Counted from the stretch's first letter, positions 11,273 to 24,800 are shown. The stretch: 64,000 nt of DNA from Solilutibacter pythonis (GCF_003697345.1 NZ_RFLY01000007.1:1-64000); one strand, 5' to 3'. Program-made: numbers and translations. The notes: a model not told the origin generated them from the sequence alone.

Positions 11273-12600
11273 ACCCACGTTTCCTCAGCACACGCGGCGG
11301 CGCGCCCGCCGTCGGCATCGAAACCGCGCTGAGCGCCGGCCTCGCCCCCGATGGCGGGCTGTACGTTGCCGAGCGGATTCCCCAGGCGGTGAATTTCGCG
11401 GCCGGCGACTCGCTCGCCGATACCGCATCGCGGCTCCTCGCACCGTTTTTCGCCGGTTCCAGCCTGGAGTCCCGCCTGCCCGCGCTCTGCGCCGACGCCT
11501 TCGATTTCCCCGCCCCGCTGACGCCGATGCAAGGCGCCGACGACCATCTGCTCGAACTGTTCCACGGCCCCACCGCCGCGTTCAAGGATTACGCCGCGCG
11601 CTTCCTGGCCGGCGCGCTGGCGGCGATGCGCGCGGCGGATGCGCCGACGCGGACCGTCCTCGTCGCCACCTCCGGCGATACCGGGGCGGCGGTGGCGGCG
11701 GCCTTCCACCGCCGCCCCGGCTTCGAAGTGGTGATCCTCTACCCCGAAGGCCGTGTTTCGCCACGGCAGGCGCACGGGCTGGAGTGCTGGGGCGAGAACG
11801 TGCGCGCCTACCGTGTCGCCGGCAGCTTCGACGACTGCCAGCGCCTCGCCAAACAGGCGCTCGGCGATACCGAACTGCGCGCGGCGCGCGCGCTGACCTC
11901 GGCCAACAGCATCAGCCTGGGCCGTCTGCTGCCGCAACTGGCCTATCACGCCCACGCCGCGCTCCGCTTCCACGCCGCGCGGGGGATAAAACTCAACCTG
12001 ATCGTACCGACCGGCAACCTCGGCAATGCCGGCGCGGCTTTCCTCGCCCGGGCGATGGGCTTGCCGATCGGCGAGATCGTGCTGGCGGTGAACGCCAACG
12101 ACGCGCTGGCGAAATTCGCCGATGGCGCGGCGTATGCGCCGCAACCGACTCTGGCCACCCTGGCCAACGCAATGGACGTCGGCGCGCCGAGCAATTTCGA
12201 ACGCCTCACGCACTGGGCCGGCGGCGAGGAGGCGCTGCGCCGACAACTGCGCGCGTACTCGGTGGACGACGCCGCGATCCGCACCGTCATCGCCGCCGCG
12301 CCGGCGCGCCACGGCATCGTGCCCTGTCCGCATACCGCCTGCGGCCTGCGCGTGCTGGAGCGGCTGCGCCAGGCGGGCGACACCCGGCCGTGGGCGGTCG
12401 CCGCGACCGCGCATCCAGCCAAGTTCGAAGGCATCGTCGAGCCGCTGGTCGGACACGCCGTCGCGCCGCCCCCGGCGCTGGCGGCGGCGCTGGCGCGGCC
12501 CGCGCATGGCGAACAATTGGCCAACGATTACGCCGCCCTGCGCGCACTGCTGGCCGGCGCGGAAAAAAATTTCGCCGAACGCATTGACAACGACGAATGA
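11269..12600 (+). CDS. thrC: Threonine synthase
   Basis: This 443-residue PLP enzyme converts O-phosphohomoserine to threonine. The Schiff-base lysine is K106 in [15 protein letters not shown], and the phosphate-binding SGDTGAAVA follows at about residue 130. [12 protein letters not shown] and [12 protein letters not shown] are further family motifs. The length fits the bacterial group related to E. coli ThrC (428 residues). ATG overlaps the thrB stop. The ilv promoter -35 element lies inside the last codons of this gene, so ilv transcription could arise both from its own promoter and from readthrough of the thr operon. Confidence 0.95.
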   Translation: MNPRFLSTRGGAPAVGIETALSAGLAPDGGLYVAERIPQAVNFAAGDSLADTASRLLAPFFAGSSLESRLPALCADAFDFPAPLTPMQGADDHLLELFHGPTAAFKDYAARFLAGALAAMRAADAPTRTVLVATSGDTGAAVAAAFHRRPGFEVVILYPEGRVSPRQAHGLECWGENVRAYRVAGSFDDCQRLAKQALGDTELRAARALTSANSISLGRLLPQLAYHAHAALRFHAARGIKLNLIVPTGNLGNAGAAFLARAMGLPIGEIVLAVNANDALAKFADGAAYAPQPTLATLANAMDVGAPSNFERLTHWAGGEEALRRQLRAYSVDDAAIRTVIAAAPARHGIVPCPHTACGLRVLERLRQAGDTRPWAVAATAHPAKFEGIVEPLVGHAVAPPPALAAALARPAHGEQLANDYAALRALLAGAEKNFAERIDNDE

Positions 12601-12613
12601 TCCGTGCTTTTCT
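12584..12613 (+). promoter_or_regulatory. Promoter of the ilv leader/operon
   Basis: TTGACA (12584-12589), an 18-base spacer ending in TGC, and TTTTCT (12608-12613) match the thr promoter element for element. The leader ATG at 12621 is 8 bases past the -10, as in the thr copy. The -35 lies within the 3' end of thrC. Confidence 0.6.
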
Positions 12614-12620
12614 CGCCACC

Positions 12621-12752
12621 ATGTTGCAACGCAGCGCCACCGCCAAATCCATGACCGCCGGATCGCCCGGCGCTCACGCGCACGTCGCCCAACTCCTCCT
12701 CGTACTCGTACTCATTATCGTGACCACCGGCGCGAGGGTCGGGTTTGCGTAG
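12621..12752 (+). CDS. ilvL: ilv operon leader peptide
   Basis: A 43-codon frame carries the run LLLVLVLIIV, ten consecutive leucine, valine and isoleucine codons, before stopping at 12750. It is followed 32 bases later by a strong terminator and then ilvD. This is the expected structure for attenuation by the three branched-chain amino acids. An internal ATG at 12651 would give a 33-residue form with a Shine-Dalgarno no better. The ATG at 12621 was chosen because it sits at the predicted transcription start, as in the thr leader. Confidence 0.87.
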   Translation: MLQRSATAKSMTAGSPGAHAHVAQLLLVLVLIIVTTGARVGFA

Positions 12753-12784
12753 CTGAAACATCGCAAAACCCAAGGTTCCACACC

Positions 12785-12814
12785 AAACCCCGCGCCGAAA
12801 AGCGCGGGGTTTTT
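12785..12814 (+). terminator. Attenuator terminator of the ilv operon
   Basis: AAACCCCGCGC pairs with GCGCGGGGTTT across a CGAAAA loop and ends in a run of T. It lies between the branched-chain leader peptide and ilvD. Confidence 0.92.
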
Positions 12815-12839
12815 CGTTTTCCACACCCACGAAGAACCC

Positions 12840-14537
12840 ATGTACAAAAGTGACGCCATCAAATCCGGCCCCGCCCGCGCCCCCGCCCGCGCCATGCTGC
12901 GCGCCACCGGCCTGAACGACGCGGCCATCGCCCGGCCCTTCGTCGCGGTCATCAGCACCTGGTCGGACGTTTCGCCCTGCAACCTGACCCTGCGCGACCT
13001 GGCGCAGCATGTGCGCCAAGGCGTGATCGACGCCGGCGGCACGCCGATCGAGTTCAACACCATCGCCGTGACCGACGGCATCGCCATGGGCAGCGAGGGC
13101 ATGCGCGCCTCGCTGGCCTCGCGCGAGACCATCGCCGACTCCATCGAACTGGCCGTGCGCGGCCATTGCCTGGACGCGATGGTGCTGCTGGTCGGCTGCG
13201 ACAAGACCATCCCGGCCGCGGCGATGGCCGCGGCGCGGCTCGACATCCCCACGGTGATCCTCTACGGCGGCACCATCGAGCACGGCCACTGCCCGTCGAA
13301 GCCCGACACCCCGATGACGGTGCAGGACGTGTTCGAGGCGGTCGGCGCGCACGCGGCCGGGCGCATCGACGATGCCGGGCTGGCCGAGGCCGAACGCCAT
13401 GCCTGCCCCGGCGCGGGCGCCTGCGGCGGCCAGTACACCGCCAACACCATGGCGATGGTGCTGACTTTCCTGGGCCTCTCGCCGTTCGGCCTCAACGACA
13501 TCCCCGCCACCCACGCCGGCAAACCGGCGGCGGCGCGGCGCTGCGGCGAGCTGGCGATGCAACGGCTGGCCGATGGCGCGGCGACGCCGCGCGCGCTCAT
13601 CACGCCCGAGTCGCTGCGCAACGCCGCGCGCGCGGTCGCGGCGACCGCCGGCTCCACCAATGCCGTGCTGCATCTGCTCGCCATCGCCCACGAGGCCGGC
13701 GTGCCGTTCGCGCTGGAGGAATTCGAAACGGCCAGCCGCGACACGCCGGTGATCGCCGACCTCAAGCCCGGCGGCCGCTACACCGCCGCCCAGATGTTCC
13801 AGCAGCACGGCATGGCCACGCTGGCGCGGACGATGATCGGCGCCGGCCAATTGCACGACACGCCCACCATCAGCGGCCGCACATTCTTCGCCGAGGCCGA
13901 GGCCGCCGAGATCGCGCCGACGCAGGACGTGATTCACACGGTCGCCGCACCAATCAAGCCGCGCGGCGGCTATTCCATCCTCCACGGCGATCTGGCGCCC
14001 GAGGGCTGCATCGTCAAGCTAGCCGGACATGGCCGGCTGCGCCACGAAGGCCCGGCGCGGGTGTTCGACAGCGAGGACGACGCCTTCGCCGCCGTGCAGG
14101 CGCGCGACATCCGGCCCGGCGACGTGGTGGTGATCCGCTTCGAAGGCCCGGCCGGCGGCCCCGGCATGCGCGAGATGCTGGCCGTCACCGCGGCGCTGGT
14201 CGGCCAGGGCCTGGGCGACGAGGTGGCGCTGATCACCGATGGCCGCTTCAGCGGCGCCACCCACGGCTTCATGGTCGGCCACATCGCGCCCGAGGCCGCG
14301 CACGGCGGCCCGATCGCCCGCCTGCGCGAAGGCGACCGCATCGTCATCGACGTCGAGCGCCGGCGCATCGATGTCGAGGCCGATCTCGCCGCGCGCGCGC
14401 CCACCCGCATCGCCGCGCGCGTCACCCACGGCGTGCTGGCCAAGTACGCCCGCGACGTGCGCTCGGCCGCCAAGGGCGCCGTGACCGCGCCCGGTCCGCT
14501 CGATACCCCGGTCATCGCACTCGCGCTCGCCGAGTGA
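12840..14537 (+). CDS. ilvD: Dihydroxy-acid dehydratase
   Basis: This 565-residue Fe-S enzyme dehydrates dihydroxy acids to the 2-oxo acids of valine and isoleucine. The cluster cysteines are visible at C47 (SPCNLT), C120 (VGCDKT) and in CPGAGACGG (C189, C195). The C-terminal swivel domain carries the [11 protein letters not shown] motif. The length matches the family. It is the first structural gene after the ilv attenuator. In E. coli ilvD sits after ilvE; here it leads the operon. About 44 bases separate it from ilvC. Confidence 0.96.
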   Translation: MYKSDAIKSGPARAPARAMLRATGLNDAAIARPFVAVISTWSDVSPCNLTLRDLAQHVRQGVIDAGGTPIEFNTIAVTDGIAMGSEGMRASLASRETIADSIELAVRGHCLDAMVLLVGCDKTIPAAAMAAARLDIPTVILYGGTIEHGHCPSKPDTPMTVQDVFEAVGAHAAGRIDDAGLAEAERHACPGAGACGGQYTANTMAMVLTFLGLSPFGLNDIPATHAGKPAAARRCGELAMQRLADGAATPRALITPESLRNAARAVAATAGSTNAVLHLLAIAHEAGVPFALEEFETASRDTPVIADLKPGGRYTAAQMFQQHGMATLARTMIGAGQLHDTPTISGRTFFAEAEAAEIAPTQDVIHTVAAPIKPRGGYSILHGDLAPEGCIVKLAGHGRLRHEGPARVFDSEDDAFAAVQARDIRPGDVVVIRFEGPAGGPGMREMLAVTAALVGQGLGDEVALITDGRFSGATHGFMVGHIAPEAAHGGPIARLREGDRIVIDVERRRIDVEADLAARAPTRIAARVTHGVLAKYARDVRSAAKGAVTAPGPLDTPVIALALAE

Positions 14538-14581
14538 ATACCTCCCTTCCCTTTCCTATCCAACCCCACAGGAGCTTTCCC

Positions 14582-15574
<993 letters not shown>

Positions 15575-15575
15575 G

Positions 15576-17387
15576 ATGAGCGCCGTGCCCGCCACTCTCC
15601 CCGCCGCCGCACCACCGTTGCCAACGCCCGCGCCCGCCGGCAACGGCGCCGACTGGCTGATCGAGGCCCTGATCGCCGAAGGCGTGGACACGCTGTTCGG
15701 CTACCCGGGCGGCACCATCATGCCGTTCTACGACGCCTTGCACCGGGCCAATGCCGGAACCCGCCGCATCCGCCACGTGCTGGTGCGGCACGAGCAAGGC
15801 GCGGCGTTCGCGGCGAACGGTTACGCCCGCGCCAGCGGCAGGGTCGGCGTGTGCGTGGCGACCAGCGGGCCGGGCGCGTCGAACCTCGTCACCGGCATCG
15901 CCGATGCGATGGGCGACTCGGTGCCGCTGGTGGCGCTGACCGGGCAGGTGGCCAATCCGCTGATCGGCACCGACGCCTTCCAGGAGCTGGACGTGTTCTC
16001 GATGACCCGCTGCATGGTCAAGCACAGCTGGCGGGTGCGCCGCATCGAGGACTTGCCGACGGTATTCGCCGAAGCCTTCCGCGTCGCCCGCGAAGGCCGG
16101 CCCGGCCCGGTGCTGATCGACCTGCCCAAAGACGTGCAGATGGCCGAAGCCCACGCGCTGACCGCGCACCAGCCGCTGCCGGTGAGCCGCCCCGCGCCCG
16201 CCGACGAGGCCGCGCTGGAAGCCGCCGCGCGCCTCATCACCGAAGCGAAGCGGCCGCTGGTGTACGCCGGCGGCGGCATCGTGCTGGGCGATGCGCTGGC
16301 CGCGTTCCGCCGCTTCATCGGCACCACCCGCCTGCCGGCCGTGCTCACGCTGAAAGGACTCGGCGCGCTGGCCGCCGACGACCCGCGCAACCTCGGCATG
16401 CTCGGCATGCACGGCAGCCGCGCGGCCAATCTGGCCGTGCAGCGCTGCGATGCATTGATCGCGGTCGGCGCGCGCTTCGACGACCGCGCCACCGGCAAGC
16501 TGGCCGAGTTCGCGCCGGACGCGCGGGTGGCGCACCTGGATGCCGACGCCAGCGAGATCGGCAAGCTGCGCGCCGCCGACATCGCCGTGCCGGGCGACCT
16601 GCGCGACGCGCTGGCACGGCTCGCCAATCTCTGCGCCGCCCAGGCCGGCAACGCCGAGGAAGACCCCGACCGCCGCCGCTGGCGCCATGCCTGCACCGAG
16701 CACAAGCACCGCTACGCCGCCCGCTACGACGCGCCGGGCGAGGCGGTCTACGCCCCCGCCCTGTTGCGCGAATTGTCCAGGCGCGCGCCCGATGCCATCG
16801 TCAGCTGCGATGTCGGCCAGCACCAGATGTGGGTGGCGCAGCACTGCCGCTTCGCCAATCCGCGCAAGCACCTGAGCAGTGGCGCGCTCGGCGCGATGGG
16901 CTTCGGCCTGCCGGCGGCCGTCGGCGCGCAATTGCAGGACCCATCGGCGCAGGTGGTCTGCGTCAGCGGCGACGGCTCGTTTCTGATGAACGCGCAGGAG
17001 TTGGCGACGATCCGTCGCTACGACCTGCCAGTGAAGATCATCCTGCTCGACAACCAGGCCCTGGGCATGGTGCGGCAGTGGCAGGAGCTGTTCTTCGCCC
17101 AGCGCTATTCCGAGATCGACCTCGGCGACAACCCGGATTTCCGCGCCATGGCGCAGTCTTTCGGCATCCCCGCCCGGCACATCCGCCACCGCGACGAGGT
17201 GGCCGACGCGCTCGACGCCCTGCTCGCCGCACCCGGCCCGGCCTTTCTGCACGTCGCCATCGATCCGGCCGCCAACGTCTGGCCGCTGGTGCCGCCCAAC
17301 CGCAACAACGCCGAGATGCTCGACCCCGACCTCGTGCCCGTTCCGCTTTCCCCCTCGCAGGAGACCTCCCATGCAGTACCGGCTTGA
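15576..17387 (+). CDS. ilvG: Acetolactate synthase large subunit
   Basis: This 603-residue thiamine-diphosphate and FAD enzyme condenses pyruvate with itself or with 2-oxobutanoate, the entry to valine, leucine and isoleucine. GYPGGTIMPFYD and the catalytic glutamate in VRHEQGAAFAANGYAR are in the N-terminal domain. ATSGPGASNLVTGIADA follows. The ThDP motif runs from GDGSFLMNAQEL to about 30 residues later at LLDNQ. An alanine/proline-rich extension of about 20 residues at the N-terminus is not part of the fold. It overlaps ilvM by 17 bases, and the two should form the holoenzyme. Confidence 0.95.
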   Translation: MSAVPATLPAAAPPLPTPAPAGNGADWLIEALIAEGVDTLFGYPGGTIMPFYDALHRANAGTRRIRHVLVRHEQGAAFAANGYARASGRVGVCVATSGPGASNLVTGIADAMGDSVPLVALTGQVANPLIGTDAFQELDVFSMTRCMVKHSWRVRRIEDLPTVFAEAFRVAREGRPGPVLIDLPKDVQMAEAHALTAHQPLPVSRPAPADEAALEAAARLITEAKRPLVYAGGGIVLGDALAAFRRFIGTTRLPAVLTLKGLGALAADDPRNLGMLGMHGSRAANLAVQRCDALIAVGARFDDRATGKLAEFAPDARVAHLDADASEIGKLRAADIAVPGDLRDALARLANLCAAQAGNAEEDPDRRRWRHACTEHKHRYAARYDAPGEAVYAPALLRELSRRAPDAIVSCDVGQHQMWVAQHCRFANPRKHLSSGALGAMGFGLPAAVGAQLQDPSAQVVCVSGDGSFLMNAQELATIRRYDLPVKIILLDNQALGMVRQWQELFFAQRYSEIDLGDNPDFRAMAQSFGIPARHIRHRDEVADALDALLAAPGPAFLHVAIDPAANVWPLVPPNRNNAEMLDPDLVPVPLSPSQETSHAVPA

Positions 17388-17607
17388 CCTTATCCTCCGC
17401 AACGCCGAGGGCGCGCTCGCGCGCGTGCTCGATCTGATAGAACGCAAGGGCTTCCGCGCGGTGAAGGTGGATGGCGACACCCGCAGCCACAGCGAACGCT
17501 GGCAGATGGCGATGACCATCGAAGGCGAGCGCGACGACGACGGCCTACGCGCGCAACTACAGAAACTGCACGACTGCATCCAGATCGAGGTGACGCCATG
17601 TCCGTGA
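17371..17607 (+). CDS. ilvM: Acetolactate synthase small (regulatory) subunit, IlvM type
   Basis: A 78-residue single ACT-domain protein, about the size of E. coli IlvM (87 residues). It opens with the typical ACT strand and helix (YRLDLILRNAEGALARVLDLIERKGF). It starts inside ilvG and its stop overlaps the ilvE start, so the three are translationally linked. Its role would be to stabilise and tune the large subunit. Confidence 0.9.
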   Translation: MQYRLDLILRNAEGALARVLDLIERKGFRAVKVDGDTRSHSERWQMAMTIEGERDDDGLRAQLQKLHDCIQIEVTPCP

Positions 17608-18499
17608 GCGCATTGCCGCGCGGCGTGGCCCGCCCGAAGATCTGGTTCGATGGCGCGCTGGTCGACGCCGATGCCGCCGCCACCGCGCTCGACAGCCACG
17701 CCCTGCACTACGGCAGCGGCGTGTTCGAGGGCATCAAGAGCTATGCCACCGTTCACGGCGCCACGGCGGTGTTCCGCCTGCCCGAGCACCTCGAACGCAT
17801 GCGCCGGGGCGCGGAACTGCTGGGCCTCGATTTTGACGCCGGGACGACCGCCGCGGCGATCGTCGCCACCCTGCGCGCCAACGGCCACCGCGACGCCTAC
17901 ATCCGCCCGCTGGCCTGGGCCGGCAGCGGCGGCTTCGGCCTCGACACCGCCGGCCATCCCAGCCACTGCATGGTCGCCACCACCGAAACGCTGGTGCACT
18001 TGAATGGCGCCCGCGTGCGCTGCGCGGTATCCACGCGCCGGCGCAACCCGGTGGCCGCGCTGCCCACGCTGAAACTCTGCGGCGGCTACGTCAATTCGAT
18101 CCTCGCCAAGCGCGAGGCCGCGCGGCTGGGCTGCAACGAGGCGCTGTTCGTCGATGACGAAGGCTTCGTCGTCGAATGCACCGGGGCCAACGTGTTCATG
18201 GTGAAGGACGGACGGATCAGCGCCGCCACGCACCGCGACGCCCTGCCCGGCATCACCCGCGACAGCCTGATCGCACTGACCGGCGCCCAATCGCGCCCGA
18301 TCCCGCTGGACGAACTGCTGGAGGCCGACGAAGTGTTCGCCTGCGGCACCGCCGCCGAAGTCGCCCCCCTGGCCACGCTCGGCCAACGCGAATACGCCGA
18401 TGGCCCCATCACCCGCGAAATCGCCGCGCTCTACGCCCGCGCCGTGCGCGGCGAGGAAAGCGCCCATCGCCACTGGCTGACCGAATTCCGAGGAACGAC

Positions 18500-18503
<4 letters not shown>
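17598..18503 (+). CDS. ilvE: Branched-chain amino acid aminotransferase
   Basis: This 301-residue fold-type IV PLP transaminase makes valine, leucine and isoleucine from their 2-oxo acids with glutamate. The N-terminal [13 protein letters not shown] motif and the PLP lysine K159 in [12 protein letters not shown] fit the BCAT subgroup, as does the C-terminal [11 protein letters not shown]. The length matches the E. coli enzyme. It overlaps ilvM at the 5' end by 10 bases and leuA at the 3' end by ATGA. The tdcB/ilvA gene, placed here in some relatives, is instead in the thr operon. Confidence 0.94.
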
Positions 18504-20067
<1,564 letters not shown>

Positions 20068-20071
<4 letters not shown>

Positions 20072-21483
20072 GCACGCCACGCACCCTGTTCGACAAGCTG
20101 TGGGACGCACACCTGGTAGCGCCGGAAAGCCCCGAGGCGCCGGCGATCCTCTACATCGACCTGCACCTGATCCACGAAGTCACCAGCCCGCAGGCATTCG
20201 CCGAACTGCGCGCGCGCGGGCTGCGGCCGCGCCGCGTCGAGCGCACCAAGGCCACGATGGATCACTCCACCCCGACCTTGCCCGCCGGCCCCGACGGCGT
20301 CCCGCCCTACGTCGACGCCGCCGCGCGCACGCAGGTGGAAACCCTGGCCACCCACTGCGCCGAGCACGGCATCGAGCTGTTCGATCCCGGCGCCGAGGCG
20401 CACGGCATCGTCCATGTGATCGCCCCGGAGCTGGGCCTGACCCAGCCCGGCATGACCATCGTCTGCGGCGACAGCCACACCAGCACCCATGGCGCGTTCG
20501 GCGCGCTGGCGTTCGGCATCGGCACCAGCGAGGTCGGCCACGTACTGGCCACGCAATGCCTACTGCAAAGGAAACCGAAGACGATGGCGGTGAACATCGA
20601 AGGCCGGCTCGCGCCGGGCGTGTCGGCCAAGGACGTGATCCTGCACGTGATCGGCAGGATCGGCGTCAACGGCGGCACCGGCCACGTCATCGAATACCGT
20701 GGCGGCGCGGTGCGGGCGATGGACATGGAAGCACGCATGACGCTCTGCAACATGTCGATCGAAGCCGGCGCGCGCGCCGGCATGGTGGCGCCGGATCAGA
20801 TCACGTTCGACTGGCTGGCGAACACCCCGCGCGCACCCAAGGGCGAGGCGTTCGAACGCGCCAAGCGCGAATGGATGCGACTCTCGACCGACGACGGCGC
20901 GCATTTCGATACCGTAGTGGAGATCGACGCCGCCGACATCGCCCCGACCGTCACCTGGGGCACCCACCCGGGCACCGCGATCGCGGTCGACGCGGCGGTG
21001 CCGGCAAACGACGACCCCGCCGCCACCAAGGCCCGCGACTACATGCGCGCCCGCGCCGGCCAGCCGATGGCCGGCATGACGGTCGACGTGGTGTTCGTCG
21101 GCTCCTGCACCAATGGCCGGCTCTCCGACCTACGCGCGGTCGCCGAGGTGCTCGGCACGCGCCGCGTCGCGCCCGGCGTGCGCATGCTGGTGGTGCCCGG
21201 CTCGGCCGAGGTCAAGCGCGCGGCCGAGGCCGAGGGCATCGACGCCATCGTCCGCGCCGCCGGCGCCGAGTGGCGCGAACCAGGCTGCTCGATGTGCATC
21301 GGCATGAACGGCGACACCGTGGCGCCGGGGCAACTGGCCGTCTCCACCAGCAACCGCAATTTCGAGGGCCGCCAGGGCAAGGGCGCGCGCACCGTGCTGG
21401 CCTCGCCGGCGCTGGCCGCGTGGGCGGCGGTGGCCGGGCGGATCGTCGATCCGCGCGTGGCGGCGCGGGAGGTGGCGGCATGA
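20068..21483 (+). CDS. leuC: 3-isopropylmalate dehydratase large subunit
   Basis: This 471-residue aconitase-family subunit carries the 4Fe-4S cluster that isomerises 2- to 3-isopropylmalate. Cluster and substrate motifs are intact: [31 protein letters not shown], and the late pair [25 protein letters not shown] closes the family signature. The length matches E. coli LeuC (466). The start overlaps the leuA stop and the stop overlaps the leuD start, both by ATGA. Confidence 0.96.
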
Positions 21484-22058
21484 GCGCCATGACGGAAATC
21501 CGCTCGCGCGCGGTGGTGCTGGCGCGGCCCAACATCGATACCGACCAGATCATCCCGGCGCGCTTTCTCTCCACCACCGAGCGCAAGGGGCTGGGCCGGC
21601 ACGCCTTCAGCGACTGGCGCGACGACCCGGCCTTCCCGTTCGGACGCGCGGAAAACGCCGGCCGCCGCATCCTCGTCGCCGGGCGCAACTTCGGCTGCGG
21701 CTCCTCACGCGAGCACGCGCCCTGGGCATTGACCGACCTCGGCGTGCAGGCGGTGATATCGAGCGAGATCGCCGACATTTTCCGCGGCAACGCGCTGAAA
21801 AACGGACTGGTGCCGGTGGTGCTGGAGGAAGCCATCGTCCAGCGGCTGATGCGCCGCCCCGACGACGAACTGGTCATCGACATCGGCCACGCCGAACTGC
21901 GCACGCCCGCCGGCGACGCGCATCCGTTCGCGCTGGACGCCTTCGCCCGCACCTGCCTGCTGGAAGGCGTGGACGAACTGGGCTGGCTGCTGACGCACGG
22001 CGACGAGATCGCCGCCCACGAATCCAATCACTCACAGGAGTTCGCTCATGCACGCTGA
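21480..22058 (+). CDS. leuD: 3-isopropylmalate dehydratase small subunit
   Basis: This 192-residue swivel-domain subunit partners Leu[14 protein letters not shown] near the start, [17 protein letters not shown] around residue 65-80, and the segment from ISSEIADIF to NALKNGL are family landmarks. The ATG (21480) overlaps the leuC stop. The 3' end overlaps leuB by 11 bases. Confidence 0.95.
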   Translation: MSAMTEIRSRAVVLARPNIDTDQIIPARFLSTTERKGLGRHAFSDWRDDPAFPFGRAENAGRRILVAGRNFGCGSSREHAPWALTDLGVQAVISSEIADIFRGNALKNGLVPVVLEEAIVQRLMRRPDDELVIDIGHAELRTPAGDAHPFALDAFARTCLLEGVDELGWLLTHGDEIAAHESNHSQEFAHAR

Positions 22059-23133
22059 CATCGCCGTATTGCCGGGCGACGGCATTGGTCCCGAGGTCTG
22101 CGCCGCCGCCGTCGAGGTGCTGCGCGCGGTCGCCGCGCGCCACGGCCACCGCTTCCATTTCCACACCCACGCCATTGGCGGCGACGCCATCGATAGCAGC
22201 GGCGAACCGCTGCCGGCGGCCACGCTCGCCGCCTGCCAAAGCGCCGACGCCATCCTGCTTGGCGCGGTCGGCGGGCCGAAGTGGAGCGATCCCAACGCGA
22301 GGATCCGCCCCGAGCAGGGGCTGCTCGCCCTGCGCAAGGCGCTCGGCCTGTATGCCAACCTGCGCCCGGTCAAACCCCTGCCGAAGCTGGCCGAAGCCTC
22401 GCCAATCAAGCCGCACCTGCTGATCGGCGTCGACCTCATGGTGGTGCGCGAGCTGACCGGCGGCATCTATTTCGGCGAGAAATCGCGCGAAGGCGACAGC
22501 GCGCGCGACGTCTGTACCTATTCGGTGGCGGAAATCGAACGCATCGTCCGCCGCGCCTGCCAACTGGCGATGGGCCGGCGCCGGCGCGTCACCAGCGTGG
22601 ACAAGGCCAACGTACTGGAAACCAGCCGGCTCTGGCGCGACGTCGCCAGCCGCGTCGCCGCCGAGGAATTTCCCGAAGTCACGCTGGAGCACCAATTGGT
22701 CGATTCGATGGCGATGCACCTGATCGGCCAGCCGCGCGCCTACGACGTGATCGTCACCGAGAACATGTTCGGCGACATCCTCACCGACGAAGCCTCGATG
22801 CTGGCCGGTTCGATGGGCCTTCTGGCCTCGGCCTCGCTGGGCGAAGGCCGGCGCGGCCTGTACGAGCCGATCCACGGCTCGGCCCCGGACATCGCCGGGC
22901 GCGGCGTCGCCAACCCGATCGGCGCGATCCTGAGCGCGGCGCTGCTGCTGCGGCACTCGCTGGGCCTGGAAACCGAGGCCGCCTGCATCGAGCAGGCCGT
23001 GGCCGCGGCGCTGGCCCATGCCCCGCTCACACCCGACCTGCAACCCGGCGGCAGCGCCAATACCACCCGCCTGGCCCAGGCGGTGGTCGCCGAACTCGAC
23101 AGCGCCTACCCCGGCATCCTGCTGCGCGATTGA
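22048..23133 (+). CDS. leuB: 3-isopropylmalate dehydrogenase
   Basis: This 361-residue NAD-dependent dehydrogenase oxidises 3-isopropylmalate to 2-oxoisocaproate. [10 protein letters not shown] opens the protein. The substrate and metal motifs [14 protein letters not shown] and [17 protein letters not shown] and the nucleotide loop from [12 protein letters not shown] to NPIGAILS are intact. It is the last gene of the ilv-leu operon, after which a tandem-repeat array starts 30 bases downstream. Confidence 0.96.
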   Translation: MHADIAVLPGDGIGPEVCAAAVEVLRAVAARHGHRFHFHTHAIGGDAIDSSGEPLPAATLAACQSADAILLGAVGGPKWSDPNARIRPEQGLLALRKALGLYANLRPVKPLPKLAEASPIKPHLLIGVDLMVVRELTGGIYFGEKSREGDSARDVCTYSVAEIERIVRRACQLAMGRRRRVTSVDKANVLETSRLWRDVASRVAAEEFPEVTLEHQLVDSMAMHLIGQPRAYDVIVTENMFGDILTDEASMLAGSMGLLASASLGEGRRGLYEPIHGSAPDIAGRGVANPIGAILSAALLLRHSLGLETEAACIEQAVAAALAHAPLTPDLQPGGSANTTRLAQAVVAELDSAYPGILLRD

Positions 23134-23162
23134 AAGCCCTGGGCGTCCATCTGGCCGAGCGG

Positions 23163-23280
<118 letters not shown>

Positions 23281-23340
23281 TCAAGCTGCCCGGAAAGCAC
23301 CCGGCAAACGCTCACCATCGTTTACCACTACAGTTTCCGC

Positions 23341-23982
23341 ATGTGCTCAGTCACCGCGTCCCCTCTCGCCGCCCGCCCCAGCCCCGGCCGCCCGAAAGAC
23401 CCGGCCAAGCGCACCGCCATATTGAGAGCGGCCAGCCGGTTGTTCCCCCATCACGGCTTCAGCGGCGTCAGCATGGAACAGATCGCGCGGGCCGCCGGCG
23501 TTTCCAAACTCACCGTCTACAGCCACTTCGGCGACAAGGGCGGCCTGCTCTCGGCGGTGGTGCGCGCGCATTGCGAACAGGAAATGCCCCTCACGCTGTT
23601 CGAACCGGCCCCGGACACGCCCCTACGCGAGCGCCTGCTGGACATCGCCCGCGCCTTCTTCGCCATGGTCATGGCGCCCGCCGCGATCGCCGGGCACCGG
23701 ATGATGTGCGCGCCGCAAGGCATCACGCCCGAGCTCGCCCTCATGTTCTGGGAAGCCGGGCCGGCGCGCATCCAGGTCGAACTGGCGGCCATGCTGAGCC
23801 GCCACGACCAAGCCGGAGAGCTCACCATCGCCGACGCCCGGCTGGCGGCGGCACAGTTCCTCACCCTGATCAAGGGCGACATCCACCCCCGGCTCATGAT
23901 CGGTATCGAGTGCGACGAAAGCGCGACCGCCCGGCATCTGGAAAGCGCGGTCGACCTGTTCCTACGCGGCTACCGGCCATGA
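23341..23982 (+). CDS. TetR/AcrR family transcriptional regulator
   Basis: This 213-residue protein has a TetR-type DNA-binding domain at about residues 22-70 (ILRAASRLFPHHGFSGVSMEQ, VSKLTVYSHFGDKGGLL). The C-terminal helical domain is like those of AefR-type regulators. It precedes the pcm-like gene and tolC on the same strand, so control of efflux is a reasonable guess, but its target and ligand are unknown. The ATG at 23341 has no clear Shine-Dalgarno. The upstream repeat array ends 60 bases before it. Confidence 0.85.
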   Translation: MCSVTASPLAARPSPGRPKDPAKRTAILRAASRLFPHHGFSGVSMEQIARAAGVSKLTVYSHFGDKGGLLSAVVRAHCEQEMPLTLFEPAPDTPLRERLLDIARAFFAMVMAPAAIAGHRMMCAPQGITPELALMFWEAGPARIQVELAAMLSRHDQAGELTIADARLAAAQFLTLIKGDIHPRLMIGIECDESATARHLESAVDLFLRGYRP

Positions 23983-24085
23983 CCTTCGGCCGGATGACTT
24001 CCGGCACTCAACCCCTCCCGCTTTCACCGGCATGCTGAACCCGGCCGCGATAAAATTCCCGTCCCACCGACTTGCATGCCACCTC

Positions 24086-24739
24086 ATGACGATCAACTAC
24101 GCCCAGGCCCGTGAAAACATGGTCGAACAACAGGTTCGGCCTTGGGAAGTGCTCGATCGGCGCGTGCTGTCGGTCATCGGCCGCATGCCGCGCGAAGCCT
24201 TCGTCGACCCCGCCCACCGCGAACTGGCCTATTCCGACCTCTCCCTGCCGCTTGGCCACGACCAGTTCATGATGAAGCCGGTGGTCGAAGGCCGGACCCT
24301 GCAAGCGCTGCTGCCAGAAGCGTACGAAACCGTGCTGGAAATCGGCACCGGCAGCGGCTATCTCACCGCTTGCCTGGCGGCGCTGGCGAAATCGGTGCAC
24401 AGCCTGGAGATCCAACCGGCGCTGGCCGAGAACGCGCGCACGCGGCTAGCCGGGCAAGGCTCGGCCAACGCCACGGTGGAAACCGCCGACGCCATGCAAT
24501 GGTCGACGCAGCAACGCTTCGACGTGGTCTGCGTCACCGGCGCCGTCGCCGAAATCCCCGCGCACTTCCGCGACTGGCTGGTGCCGCGGGGGCGGATGTT
24601 CGTGATCCACGGCGAATCGCCGGTGATGGAGGCCACCGTGGTGCATGCCGATGTCAACGCGCGCCCGGCCGAGTCGTTGTTCGAAACCGATATCCCATAC
24701 CTGCTGGGTGCCGCCCCCGCGCCCCGCTTCGTACTCTGA
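24086..24739 (+). CDS. Protein-L-isoaspartate O-methyltransferase family protein
   Basis: This 217-residue SAM-dependent methyltransferase has the motif I sequence VLEIGTGSGYLTA near residues 84-96 and the Pcm-family N-terminal segment from NMVEQQVRPWEVLD to PREAFVD. Family members repair isoaspartyl residues in aged proteins, but the branch found beside tolC in xanthomonads departs from canonical Pcm, so the exact substrate is uncertain. The ATG at 24086 was preferred over one at 24032 because the family N-terminus (MTINYAQARENM) begins there. It is 61 bases upstream of tolC on the same strand. Confidence 0.85.
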   Translation: MTINYAQARENMVEQQVRPWEVLDRRVLSVIGRMPREAFVDPAHRELAYSDLSLPLGHDQFMMKPVVEGRTLQALLPEAYETVLEIGTGSGYLTACLAALAKSVHSLEIQPALAENARTRLAGQGSANATVETADAMQWSTQQRFDVVCVTGAVAEIPAHFRDWLVPRGRMFVIHGESPVMEATVVHADVNARPAESLFETDIPYLLGAAPAPRFVL

Positions 24740-24800
24740 CCCGCGCGCGAGCCAGCTCCGGCGGCTCGGCGCACCGCTTCCGCCTTTTCGAGGATTTCCG

